Shown here: in pieces, positions 34,943-42,838 of the stretch | Numbering within the stretch: the first letter of the stretch is position 1 | Layout of the letters: every line of letters starts with the position of its first letter | Assembly: GCA_963798985.1 (NCBI GenBank) | Contig: CAWCVL010000005.1 | Coordinates: forward strand, 62,001 to 126,000 | Source: JACCTU01 sp963798985 | GTDB lineage: Bacteria > Actinomycetota > Thermoleophilia > Gaiellales > Gaiellaceae | Length of the DNA: 64,000 nt | Direction of reading: 5' to 3' | Notes under the pieces: generated by a model | What the model was told of the DNA's origin: nothing | The model's input: the letters and a program-made list of their open reading frames with translations, nothing else | Database searches by the model: none | Made by a program: the position numbers and the translations under genes

Positions 34943-36780
34943 AGCATCGCCTCGATCGCGTCGTGGATCTCCTGCGCGCGGAACGGGAGCCCGCGCACCC
35001 GGTTGTAGCCGATCGCGTCGACGAGGAACTCTGCGCGCACGAGCTTCAGCAGCTGGCCGAGGTTCATCTCCGGAACGAGGACCTTCGGGTAGCGCGCGAG
35101 CACCTCGGCCGTGTTGCGCGGGAACGGGTTCAGGTAGCGAACATGCGCGTGCGCGACGCTCTGCCCGGCCTTGCGCGCGCGGATCACGCCTGCGTGCACC
35201 GGGCCGTACGAACCGCCCCACGAGAGCACGAGCAGCTCCGCGTCGCCGGCCGGGTCGTCGACGAAGAGGTCGGGGATGTCCGCGGCGATGCCTGCGACCT
35301 TCTGCGCGCGCAACCGCACCATCTTGTCGTGGTTGTCAGGGTCGTACGAGACGTTGCCCGTGCCGTCCTGCTTCTCGAGGCCGCCGATCCGATGCTCGAG
35401 GCCGGGCGTGCCGGGGATCGCCCACGGTCGCGCGAGCGTGTCGGGGTCGCGCGCGTACGGCAGGAAGACGCCGTCCTCGGGCAGCTGGGTCGCGAAGTCG
35501 GCGGCGAGCGGCGGGATCGAGTCGACGTCCGGGATCAGCCACGGCTCGGAGCCGTTCGCGAGGTACGCGTCCGAGAGCAGGTAGACGGGCGTCCGGTACT
35601 TGATCGCGATCCGGATCGCCTCGAGCGCGCAGTCGAAGCAGTCGCCCGGCGTCGAGGCGGCGATCACGGGCACCGGGTTCTCGGAGTTCCGCCCGTAGAG
35701 CACCATCAAGAGGTCGGCCTGCTCGGGCTTCGTCGGCATCCCGGTCGACGGGCCTGCGCGCTGCACGTCGATGATCAGCAGCGGCAGCTCGAGCATCATC
35801 GCGAGCCCGACGGTCTCCGCTTTCAGGACGACTCCTGGGCCGGCCGACGTGCAGACGCCGAGCGACCCGCCGAAGCTCGCGCCGAGCGCAGCGCCGACCG
35901 CGGCGATCTCGTCTTCCGCCTGGAAGGTACGCACGCCGAACTCCTTGTGGTGCGCGAGCTCCTCGAGGATTCCCGAGGCCGGCGTGATCGGGTACGCGCC
36001 GAGGAAGAGCGGAAGGCCCGACTTCACCGACGCTGCGATCAGGCCGTACGCGAGCGCCTGGTTCCCGGTGATCTGGCGATACAGCCCGGGCGCCATCGGC
36101 GCCGCCTGCACCTCGTACTGGACGAGGAAGTCCTCGGAGGTCTCGCCGTAGTTGTAGCCCGCGTTGAACGCACGGCGGTTCGCCTCGGCGATCTCGGGAC
36201 GCTTCGCGAACTTCGACTGGATGAACTCGTGCGTGTGCTCCGTCGGGCGGCCGTAGAGCCACGACATCAGCCCGAGCGCGAAGAAGTTCTTCGAGCGCTC
36301 GGCCTCGCGCGACGTGACGCCGTCGATCCCCTTCAGCGCCTCGACCGTCATCGACGTGAGCGGGATCGCGTGCAGGTTGTACTCCTCGAGCGAGCCGTCA
36401 TCGATCGGGTTCGCGGAGTAGCCGGCCTTCTGCAGGTTCTTGTCGCTGAACGCGTCGCGGTTCACGACGAGCGTTCCGCCGCTCGGTAGGTCGCCGAGAT
36501 TTGTCCGAAGGGCCGCCGGGTTCATCGCGACGAGCACGTCGGGATGGTCTCCAGGCGTGAGGATCTCGTGGTCGGAGAAGTGGATCTGGAACCCCGACAC
36601 GCCCGGGAGCGAGCCTGCCGGCGCACGGATCTCCGCCGGGAAGTCGGGGAGCGTCGAGAGGTCGTTGCCGAGCGCCGCGGTCTCGCTCGTGAAGCGCCCG
36701 CCCGTCAGCTGCATGCCGTCGCCGGAATCGCCGGCGAACCGGATCACGACGTCGTGGACCTGCTCGACCTGCTTCGTCAT
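34939..36780 (-). CDS. korA: 2-oxoacid:ferredoxin oxidoreductase, fused gamma-alpha subunit
   Basis: 613 residues. The N-terminal gamma domain (about 1-190) has IRFAGDSGDGMQLTGGRFTS, PDFPAEIRAPAGSLPGVSGF and VLVAMNPAALRTNL. The alpha domain then has AYPITPASGILEELA, FQAEDEIAAVGAALGASFGG, TSAGPGVVLKAETVGLAMML and DVQRAGPSTGMPTKPEQADL. The C-terminal domain ends VRYLNPFPRNTAEVLARYPK, VLVPEMNLGQLLKLVRAEFL. This gamma-alpha fusion is the usual actinobacterial arrangement. It forms the enzyme with KorB, encoded immediately downstream. Confidence 0.95.
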   Translation of the reverse strand: MTKQVEQVHDVVIRFAGDSGDGMQLTGGRFTSETAALGNDLSTLPDFPAEIRAPAGSLPGVSGFQIHFSDHEILTPGDHPDVLVAMNPAALRTNLGDLPSGGTLVVNRDAFSDKNLQKAGYSANPIDDGSLEEYNLHAIPLTSMTVEALKGIDGVTSREAERSKNFFALGLMSWLYGRPTEHTHEFIQSKFAKRPEIAEANRRAFNAGYNYGETSEDFLVQYEVQAAPMAPGLYRQITGNQALAYGLIAASVKSGLPLFLGAYPITPASGILEELAHHKEFGVRTFQAEDEIAAVGAALGASFGGSLGVCTSAGPGVVLKAETVGLAMMLELPLLIIDVQRAGPSTGMPTKPEQADLLMVLYGRNSENPVPVIAASTPGDCFDCALEAIRIAIKYRTPVYLLSDAYLANGSEPWLIPDVDSIPPLAADFATQLPEDGVFLPYARDPDTLARPWAIPGTPGLEHRIGGLEKQDGTGNVSYDPDNHDKMVRLRAQKVAGIAADIPDLFVDDPAGDAELLVLSWGGSYGPVHAGVIRARKAGQSVAHAHVRYLNPFPRNTAEVLARYPKVLVPEMNLGQLLKLVRAEFLVDAIGYNRVRGLPFRAQEIHDAIEAML

Positions 36781-36818
36781 CGTCCTGCCTTTCAGGCTAC
36801 CGCACTCTCAGCCGCCGC

Positions 36819-38210
36819 TCACGATTGCTTCACGGCGTTCTCACGCAACGCGCGCGTGGTGAGCGCTGCGCCGGCGAGCAGCCAGACGACGAAGGCGAGC
36901 CACGGCGTCCCGAGCACGTCGGTCTGCACGCCGAGCGCGAGGACGGCCGCGAGCGCCGCGGCGATCCCTGCAGCACGAGCGCGAACCAGCGCCCAGAGCA
37001 GCAGCGCGTTCCACGCGATGAACGCGAGCGCGCCCAGCAGCCCCGTCTCGACTCCGAGCTCCGTGTACGTCGACTCGCCCGCCCTGAGCTGAACGTCACG
37101 GCGCAGCGCAGTCGCACCGGCATTGCCGAGCCCGTAGCCCTGGGGATGCTCGACGACCGTCTCGACCCCGTCGCGCAACGCGCGCAGGTGGCTGCGAATC
37201 GACGGCTCGTCGAGCGCGACGGTCTGGCCGGGGGTGACGCCCAGCTTCTTCGCCTGCTCGCGCTGGTAGCGCAGGTCGGCCTGGGACCAGGTCGTCTCGG
37301 GAGCAATCGACGGATAGACCTGCGTCCAGACAACGGCGACCGCGAGTGTGGCCATGGCTGCGGCGACGGGCCACCATCTTCTCTGCACGAAGCCGAGCAC
37401 GAGCAACGCGCCGGCGAGCACGAGCATGGCGGCGCGCGTGAACGTGAAGAGCAGGCCGACAGCCGCGATCGCCGCGAACAGCCAGCCACTTCGCGGCCGC
37501 ACAGCCCACAAGCAAAGCGCGACGACGATCAGATACGCGGTCCCGAGGGGGCTCAGGAACGTCGACACCGCTCTCCGCAGCAGGTCGCTCTCGTCACCCG
37601 TGTTGAAGACGAAGTTCTCCGGCAGCCCGCGCGGACCGTGGTGCTCGAACCCGAGCTGCTCGGAGAAGTAGGCGGGAACACTCGCGTCCTCCCAGCGCTC
37701 GATCGGCACTGTGTACATCTCGACGACGCCGAGCACGGCCACTGCGGCGGCGGTGACGAGAACGAGGCGCCGGAGCGGTGGCAGCTGGATCGAGCGCCCG
37801 AGGAAGTACGCCGCCACGCAGGCGAGGTCGTGGCGCAGCGCATAGAGGATCGTCGTCGCGTCGGCCTCGCCGCCGAGCGCGCTCTGCGGCAGCACCGCAT
37901 AGAGAAGGACGAACCCCGCGAACACGAGCGCGAGTGCGTCGACGAGCGACGGCCGGAACGGAAGCTGCCGGGCGGCGATTGCATCTCGCGCGACGCGCGC
38001 GAGTGCGACCGCGAGCAGCACCTCCTTCCAAGCTGCGATCAGCGTCAGCGATGTCCCCTCGACGCCGAGGGCGAAGAGCGCCGCCATGACGGCGTTGTGC
38101 AGCGCGAGGCCGACGACGAAGGCATAGACCGCATAGGAGGGGCGCCTCCAAACGGCGAGGCCGCCCGCCGCAAGCGCCACGGCGTAGACGACGAGGGCGG
38201 CCGCGGCCAC
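36819..38210 (-). CDS. O-antigen ligase/polymerase-like membrane protein (Wzy/WaaL type)
   Basis: 463 residues with about 11-12 membrane helices from a GTG at 38210. A large extracytoplasmic loop (about 300-370, including TWSQADLRYQREQAKKLGVT and EHPQGYGLGNAGATALR) lies between the last helices. The pattern G-Y/H-G-L-G-N before a helix and ESTYTELGVETGLLGALAFI after it is typical of O-antigen ligase domain proteins. Such proteins polymerise or transfer surface glycans. The short peptide gene at 38276-38362 lies 65 bases upstream on the same strand. Which glycan is handled is unknown. Confidence 0.85.
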   Translation of the reverse strand: MAAAALVVYAVALAAGGLAVWRRPSYAVYAFVVGLALHNAVMAALFALGVEGTSLTLIAAWKEVLLAVALARVARDAIAARQLPFRPSLVDALALVFAGFVLLYAVLPQSALGGEADATTILYALRHDLACVAAYFLGRSIQLPPLRRLVLVTAAAVAVLGVVEMYTVPIERWEDASVPAYFSEQLGFEHHGPRGLPENFVFNTGDESDLLRRAVSTFLSPLGTAYLIVVALCLWAVRPRSGWLFAAIAAVGLLFTFTRAAMLVLAGALLVLGFVQRRWWPVAAAMATLAVAVVWTQVYPSIAPETTWSQADLRYQREQAKKLGVTPGQTVALDEPSIRSHLRALRDGVETVVEHPQGYGLGNAGATALRRDVQLRAGESTYTELGVETGLLGALAFIAWNALLLWALVRARAAGIAAALAAVLALGVQTDVLGTPWLAFVVWLLAGAALTTRALRENAVKQS

Positions 38211-38230
38211 GGGGTGAGGCTACCGAGGCC

Positions 38231-38265
38231 GGCGGGCGAGGGCTTGCGGCTCGCCCCCGCCCGCC
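38231..38265 (-). terminator. GC hairpin between peptide gene and O-antigen ligase-like gene
   Basis: GGCGGGCG (38231-38238) pairs with CGCCCGCC (38258-38265), and an inner CGAG/CTCG pairing can extend it. It sits just after the stop of the minus-strand peptide gene. It could terminate or attenuate transcription into the ligase-like gene. No U-tract follows. Confidence 0.45.
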
Positions 38266-38275
38266 GAAGGCCAGG

Positions 38276-38362
38276 CTACTGCGGGGGCCAGGGGCCGTCG
38301 CCGCAGACGGCGGCGATCATGAGCATGGCGACGATGGGACGCCAGGTCAGCATGCGGCGCAT
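38276..38362 (-). CDS. Short exported peptide gene, candidate signalling pro-peptide 1
   Basis: 28 codons from the ATG at 38362 to TAG. GGGGAGG lies 7 bases upstream of the ATG, a strong ribosome site. The product begins MRRMLTWRPI (basic), continues VAMLMIAAV (hydrophobic) and ends CGDGPWPPQ (polar). This three-part plan matches Sec-exported pro-peptides of RRNPP quorum-sensing systems. It is divergent from an XRE-TPR regulator 127 bases away, with back-to-back promoters. The C-terminus shares D-G-x-W and a final Q with the second short peptide at 56768-56872. Alternatives are a leader peptide or a tiny membrane protein. No homologue is known to me. Confidence 0.62.
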   Translation of the reverse strand: MRRMLTWRPIVAMLMIAAVCGDGPWPPQ

Positions 38363-38420
38363 AGGAACACCTCCCCTCGTCGGAGTCGTGGCCTTGAACA
38401 CGCAACCGTGACGGAATCAG

Positions 38421-38478
38421 GTGTCCTTTTGTTGTCAAGCCTTTGTCGATTGACGCCGCCCGCAAGGACCGTCATGAT
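38421..38478. promoter_or_regulatory. Divergent promoter region of peptide 1 and XRE-TPR regulator 1
   Basis: On the minus strand CTTGACAACAAAAGGACAC (38439 down to 38421) gives a perfect TTGACA -35 for the peptide gene but no good -10, as at activator-dependent promoters. On the plus strand TTGACG (38450-38455), a 17-base spacer and CATGAT (38473-38478) form a regulator promoter whose start would be just before its ATG (38490). The two -35 boxes are back to back, 11 bases apart. The 19-base minus-strand motif recurs upstream of the RNA at 58409. Confidence 0.55.
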
Positions 38479-38489
38479 CCGCCGATTCG

Positions 38490-39806
38490 ATGAATAGGCG
38501 TGAGCCAGAGCCGATCGGGGTCCGACTTCGGCGTCTTCGCCTCGAGCGTGGGCTGTCGCAGCGCGAGTTGGCAGGCCCCGGCGTCTCGTACGCGTACATC
38601 TCGAGGATCGAGGCCGGAACCAGGCGCCCGTCCGTCAAGGCGCTCAGAACGCTGGCCAGGACGCTCGGCATCTCGCCCGAGTACCTCGAGACGGGCTCCG
38701 AGCTGCGCGACGTCGACGAGCGTGAGCTGCGCCTGGCCGACGCCGAGCTCCAGCTCAGGGTCGGTGGCGAGCCCGACGCCGCGAACGAGGCCTTCGCAGC
38801 GCTGGCCCGTGAGGCGCACGCGGCAGGCGACGCGACTTCCGCGATCCGCGCCGAGATCGGTCTCGGGCAGGTCGCTGCCCAGTTGAACCGGCCCGCCGAG
38901 GCCGCCGAGCACCTCCAGAGCGCAGTGGACGCAGGCCTGTCGCCGCTCGACCGTCCCGACGCCTTCGCGACGCTCGCCCGCTCGTACTCGCTCGTCGGCG
39001 CACACGAGCGCGCGATCGAGCTGCTCGAGACGTGCTTGGAGGAGCTCGACCGCAAGGACCCCGGTAACGTCGCCGCCTACGTCCGCTTCGCGGGCTACCT
39101 CAGCGCTGCCCTCACCGACCAGGGTGATCTCGGCCGCGCGGAGAGCGTGCTTCGCGATGCGCTCGGCAAGAGCGAGAACGGGGACTCGTACACGCGCGTC
39201 CGCCTCTACTGGGCCGCAGCCCGACTCGCCGAAGTCGACGGTCATCCCGTGCGCGCACTCGACTATGCGCGCCGTGCGGTCGCCCTGCTCGAGGCGACCG
39301 AGGACACGCACCACCTCGCTCGCGCGCACCTGCTCTGTGCCTGGATCATGGGCCTCGAGGGCAAGAGCGAGGATGCGGTGCCCCACCTCGAGAAGGCCGA
39401 GACGCTGCTCGGCCCGTCGCCCGACCCCGTCGACCTCGCACAGCTCCGCGTCGAGCAGGCCAAGGTCGCGGCACACGCCGGCGACGGCGACACCGCCGTT
39501 TTGCGCGCACGCGAAGCGATCGACACCCTCGGCGACACGTACGAGGCCGAGCAGGGCAGCGCCTGGTGGGCGCTCGCCGAGGGCTACGCGCTCCAGGGCG
39601 ACGTGACCCAGGCGGACAACGCATTCCGTCGCGGCGTCGACGCATTGGACGCCGGCTCCCGTTTCCGCGAAGCTGCCCAGTGTTGCCGCCGTTGGGCCAA
39701 GGTTCTCCGCGACGCGGGTCGCGACGCAGAAGCGCTGGACGCGCTGGAGCGAGCGACGGATTACGCGGTCCGCAGCCAGCCGGCACACACGCCCCTCGAG
39801 CGTTGA
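38490..39806 (+). CDS. XRE-family HTH regulator with TPR domain (RRNPP-like), regulator 1
   Basis: 438 residues. The N-terminal XRE helix-turn-helix reads IGVRLRRLRLERGLSQRELA, GPGVSYAYISRIEAGTRRPS and VKALRTLARTLGISPEYLET (about 9-68). The rest is a chain of about eight to nine TPR-like helical pairs (for example DAFATLARSYSLVGAHERAI, SAWWALAEGYALQGDVTQAD). HTH plus C-terminal TPRs at this length is the layout of NprR/PlcR/Rgg regulators, which bind a re-imported short peptide. A candidate peptide gene is divergent at 38276-38362. The transcript would be almost leaderless. The stop overlaps the next gene's TTG. Confidence 0.85.
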   Translation: MNRREPEPIGVRLRRLRLERGLSQRELAGPGVSYAYISRIEAGTRRPSVKALRTLARTLGISPEYLETGSELRDVDERELRLADAELQLRVGGEPDAANEAFAALAREAHAAGDATSAIRAEIGLGQVAAQLNRPAEAAEHLQSAVDAGLSPLDRPDAFATLARSYSLVGAHERAIELLETCLEELDRKDPGNVAAYVRFAGYLSAALTDQGDLGRAESVLRDALGKSENGDSYTRVRLYWAAARLAEVDGHPVRALDYARRAVALLEATEDTHHLARAHLLCAWIMGLEGKSEDAVPHLEKAETLLGPSPDPVDLAQLRVEQAKVAAHAGDGDTAVLRAREAIDTLGDTYEAEQGSAWWALAEGYALQGDVTQADNAFRRGVDALDAGSRFREAAQCCRRWAKVLRDAGRDAEALDALERATDYAVRSQPAHTPLER

Positions 39807-40684
39807 CCGTCACGGCCCGGATCCGTCCGGCCGGCCCCTACTCACTCTCGCTGACCGCGCAAGGCGCGAGCGACGCAACCCGTGTCTGGCGGGACGGCGT
39901 GCTGCGCGCGGTCGTGAGCGACGAGCAGGCCTGCGCGACGCAGCTCCGCGACGGCACCGTCGTCGTCCAGGGCCCGAGCGAGGCGAGCGTCGAGCGGCTC
40001 CGCTGGCTCCTCGCCGTCGACGACGACCACTCCGACTTCCTGCGACGCTTCAAGAGCGACCCGCTGCTCCGCGGGCCGATCTCGCACCTGCAGGGCAAGC
40101 GCGTGCTGCGCGTGGGCACGGTTGCGCAGTCACTCCTCCGCGCGCTCTGCGGCCAGCTGATCGAGGCCTGGCGCGCCCGCGCGATGGAGAAGCGGATCAT
40201 CCGCTCGATCTCACAACCGGTCGGCGACCTACACGCCCCGCCCGACTGCGCGACGCTTGCTCGCTGCTCTCCCGCCGAGCTGCGCGCGCTCGGGTTGCAC
40301 GCCCGACGCGGGGCGACGCTCGCACGCCTCTGCCGCTCGCTCGAGCTGGAGCGGCTCCGGGAGCATCCCTCCGACGTCGTCGCGGAGCGCCTCGGCCGCG
40401 AGCGCGGGCTCGGCGCGTGGTCGGTCGGCGTCATCTGCCTCGAAGGGCTCGGCCGCCGTGAGTACGGCCTGGTCGGCGACCTCGGGCTCGTGAAGCTCCA
40501 GATCGCGCTCGAGGGCCGCTGGGTCGAGGGTCACGAGACGGCCGCGCTCCTCGAGCCCTACGAAGAGTGGGCCGGGCTCGCGAGCGTCTACCTGATGGCG
40601 GGGTTCGCGCGCGGACTCATCCCGCTGCCCGACGGCGCGCGCACCCGCAAGCCTCCGCACCGCATCTCCTCGCGCGCCGCTTAG
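39803..40684 (+). CDS. DNA-3-methyladenine glycosylase II-like (AlkA, HhH-GPD)
   Basis: 293 residues from a TTG overlapping the previous stop (TTGA). The N-terminal AlkA-like domain is followed by the helix-hairpin-helix/GPD region: SLLRALCGQLIEAWRARAME, HARRGATLARLCRSLEL, and GLGAWSVGVICLEGLGRREY. The presumed catalytic Asp is in GLVGDLGLVKLQIALEGRWV. It removes alkylated bases from DNA in characterised relatives. Coupling to an XRE-TPR regulator by a 4-base overlap is unexpected and may be incidental to dense packing. Confidence 0.87.
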   Translation: MTVTARIRPAGPYSLSLTAQGASDATRVWRDGVLRAVVSDEQACATQLRDGTVVVQGPSEASVERLRWLLAVDDDHSDFLRRFKSDPLLRGPISHLQGKRVLRVGTVAQSLLRALCGQLIEAWRARAMEKRIIRSISQPVGDLHAPPDCATLARCSPAELRALGLHARRGATLARLCRSLELERLREHPSDVVAERLGRERGLGAWSVGVICLEGLGRREYGLVGDLGLVKLQIALEGRWVEGHETAALLEPYEEWAGLASVYLMAGFARGLIPLPDGARTRKPPHRISSRAA

Positions 40685-40692
40685 ACTTGGGC

Positions 40693-41499
40693 ATGGCACA
40701 ACGGCTCGCGATCCTCGGCGCAGGGAAGATCGGCGAGTCGCTGCTCGCGGGACTGCTCTCGTCCGGCTGGAGCAACGTCGTCGTCACCGGTCGACGACAG
40801 GCGCGGGTCGACGAGCTGCGCGAACGCTACGGCGTCGAGGCGACGCTCTCGAACGAGGAAGCGGTCGCCGGTGCGGACATCGTCGTGCTCGCCGTCAAGC
40901 CCCAGGACTTCCCCGCGCTCCTCGGCGAGATCGCGCCGTCGGTCTCCCCGCAGCAGACCGTTCTCTCCGTCGCCGCAGCGATCCCGACCGCACAGATCGA
41001 ATCGCGGCTCGCCGACGGCGTTCCGGTCGTGCGAGCGATGCCGAACGCGCCGTCGACCGTGCACGAGGGGATCGCTGGGCTCTGCGCGGGCGCGCACGCC
41101 GGCGACGAGCACCTCGACCTCGCGGAGAGCGTGCTGTCGAACCTCGGCCGGGTCGTGCGTCTGCCCGAGTCGGCGATGGACGCGGTGACGGCGGTGTCCG
41201 GTTCCGGCCCCGCGTACTTCGCGCTCCTCGCGGAGGCGATGATCGAGGCGGGCATTCTGCTCGGCCTGTCGCGTGAGGTGTCGACGCAGCTGGTCGTGCA
41301 GACGATGCTCGGCACGGCGAAGTTGCTCCGTGACGAGCAGATGCACCCCGTCGATCTGCGCGAGGCCGTGACCTCGCCCGGCGGGACGACGATCCGCGCG
41401 ATCCGCGTGCTCGAGCAAAAGGGTGTGCGCGCCGCGTTCCTGGACGCGATCCAGGCGGCGATGGAGCGGTCGCAGGAGCTCGCGGCCGGCGAGCAATAG
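40693..41499 (+). CDS. proC: Pyrroline-5-carboxylate reductase
   Basis: 268 residues, the family's usual length. The Rossmann motif AILGAGKIGESLLAGLLSSG binds NAD(P)H. The middle has IVVLAVKPQDFPALLGEIAP and VVRAMPNAPSTVHEGIAGLC. The C-terminal domain contains the signature TAVSGSGPAYFALLAEAMIE and REAVTSPGGTTIRAIRVLEQ. It catalyses the last step of proline biosynthesis. The ATG at 40693 is the only sensible start. The next gene (pgl) begins at or just after its stop. Confidence 0.96.
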   Translation: MAQRLAILGAGKIGESLLAGLLSSGWSNVVVTGRRQARVDELRERYGVEATLSNEEAVAGADIVVLAVKPQDFPALLGEIAPSVSPQQTVLSVAAAIPTAQIESRLADGVPVVRAMPNAPSTVHEGIAGLCAGAHAGDEHLDLAESVLSNLGRVVRLPESAMDAVTAVSGSGPAYFALLAEAMIEAGILLGLSREVSTQLVVQTMLGTAKLLRDEQMHPVDLREAVTSPGGTTIRAIRVLEQKGVRAAFLDAIQAAMERSQELAAGEQ

Positions 41500-41537
41500 A
41501 CTTCCGCGTCGCACCCGACACCGAGACGGCTAGTCGC

Positions 41538-42164
41538 ATGTGCGCCGAGCTGCTCGCCGAGGCGAACGGCCACGTCGTCCTCACCGGCGGCACGACGCCC
41601 GGGCGCGCGTACGAGCTGGCCGCCGAGCTGCGGCCCGACTGGAGCTCGGCCGAGGTCTGGTGGGGCGACGAACGATGCGTCCCGCCCGACCACGAGTGGT
41701 CGAACTACGGGATGGCGAAGCAAACGCTGCTCGATCGCATCGCCGCCCCGCCTGCGGCGGTGCACCGCATCCGCGGCGAGCTCGGCGCGGAGCTTGCAGC
41801 CGACGAGTACGACCGGGAACTCGAAGGCGTCACCCTCGACTTCGTGCTGCTGGGGCTCGGCACCGACGGTCACGTGGCGTCGCTCTATCCCCGAGCGCCG
41901 GGGCTCGCCGAGCGGGAGCGCCGCGCGATTCCCGCCGAGGCGAAGCTCGAGCCGCTCGTCGACCGCGTCACGATGACGATCCCGGTGCTCGTGTCGGCGC
42001 CGTTCGTCGTCTTCTTCGTCGCCGGCGCCGAGAGGGCCGAAGTCGTGCGGCGCGCCTTCGCAGAGCCGCCTTCCGAGGCAACACCGGCGAGCCTCGTTCG
42101 ATCCAAGAACGGCGAGACCGTCGTGATCCTCGATCCTGCCGCCGCCCAGGAGCTTGAGATCTAG
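41538..42164 (+). CDS. pgl: 6-phosphogluconolactonase
   Basis: About 208 residues from the ATG at 41538. Family motifs are HVVLTGGTTPGRAYELAAEL, AEVWWGDERCVPPDHEWSNY, LDFVLLGLGTDGHVASLYPR with the conserved D-G-H, and VDRVTMTIPVL. It hydrolyses 6-phosphogluconolactone in the oxidative pentose phosphate pathway. Sequence upstream in the same frame (IDFRVAPDTETASR) looks like the missing family N-terminus. It opens with ATA at 41496 overlapping the proC stop, so the true start may be a rare codon or hidden by an indel. Confidence 0.88.
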   Translation: MCAELLAEANGHVVLTGGTTPGRAYELAAELRPDWSSAEVWWGDERCVPPDHEWSNYGMAKQTLLDRIAAPPAAVHRIRGELGAELAADEYDRELEGVTLDFVLLGLGTDGHVASLYPRAPGLAERERRAIPAEAKLEPLVDRVTMTIPVLVSAPFVVFFVAGAERAEVVRRAFAEPPSEATPASLVRSKNGETVVILDPAAAQELEI

Positions 42165-42196
42165 ACAGCGGTTGCCGATTCCTATATGTACCCCCA

Positions 42197-42727
42197 ATGG
42201 CCGCCGTCGATCGAGAGCCGCTCGGCGTCCTGACGATCGACAAGCCGGGGCAACTGAAGGCGCTCGGGCATCCGCTGCGCCTCCGCGTGCTCGAGCTGCT
42301 CGGCGAGAACGACGCGATGCTTACCAACCGCGAGCTTGCGCAACGGCTCCAGGTCGACCCCGGCCACCTCCATTTCCACGTTCGCACGCTGCTGAAGGCT
42401 GGGCTGATCCAGCGCGTCGAGGGCGGCCACGGCCGCGAGAAGCCCTACCGGGCGGTGGCGCACACGATTCGCGTCGCGCCTGAACTGCTCACGTCACCGA
42501 GCGCGACGAGCGACGTCCACGAGGCGATCCTCGACGAGGTGAACGCGGGCTGGGCGAAGTTCGGCCCGCAGGGAAAGTTCCGCAGCGCTCAAGTGACGGT
42601 CCGGATCGCGCCGGAGCGCGTGCGTGAGCTCTGGGAGCTCCTGTCGGAGCGAGTCGACGAGCTCGAAGACCCCGAGCAGGACCCGATCGTGATCACGCTC
42701 GTCTTCCACCCGCATACAGCTAGCTAG
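42197..42727 (+). CDS. ArsR-like winged-helix regulator
   Basis: 176 residues. The DNA-binding domain reads LKALGHPLRLRVLELLGEND, LTNRELAQRLQVDPGHLHFH and VRTLLKAGLIQRVEGGHGRE, followed by the wing KPYRAVAH. The C-terminal half (VTVRIAPERVRELWELLSER, PIVITLVFHP) probably dimerises or senses a ligand. No metal-binding Cys pair is present, so it is not a classical metal-responsive ArsR. TATATG about 20 bases before the ATG may be a -10 element. Its target is not evident. Confidence 0.85.
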   Translation: MAAVDREPLGVLTIDKPGQLKALGHPLRLRVLELLGENDAMLTNRELAQRLQVDPGHLHFHVRTLLKAGLIQRVEGGHGREKPYRAVAHTIRVAPELLTSPSATSDVHEAILDEVNAGWAKFGPQGKFRSAQVTVRIAPERVRELWELLSERVDELEDPEQDPIVITLVFHPHTAS

Positions 42728-42783
42728 GGAGGCGCAAGTCGTCGATCCGCGTCCGCGGATCAACGACCGCTTGGCACCTAAAG

Positions 42784-42804
42784 TGCGGCCGCTTCGCGGC
42801 CGCA
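42784..42804. terminator. 9-bp GC hairpin between convergent genes
   Basis: TGCGGCCGC (42784-42792) and GCGGCCGCA (42796-42804) pair across TTC. A second stem GATCCGCG/CGCGGATC lies just upstream (42744-42761). Between the convergent ArsR-like and protease genes, this is a probable bidirectional terminator without a U-tract. Confidence 0.55.
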
Positions 42805-42838
42805 GGCGCAGCGGCTTGGCAGCGGCTCTCGTCGTCGG

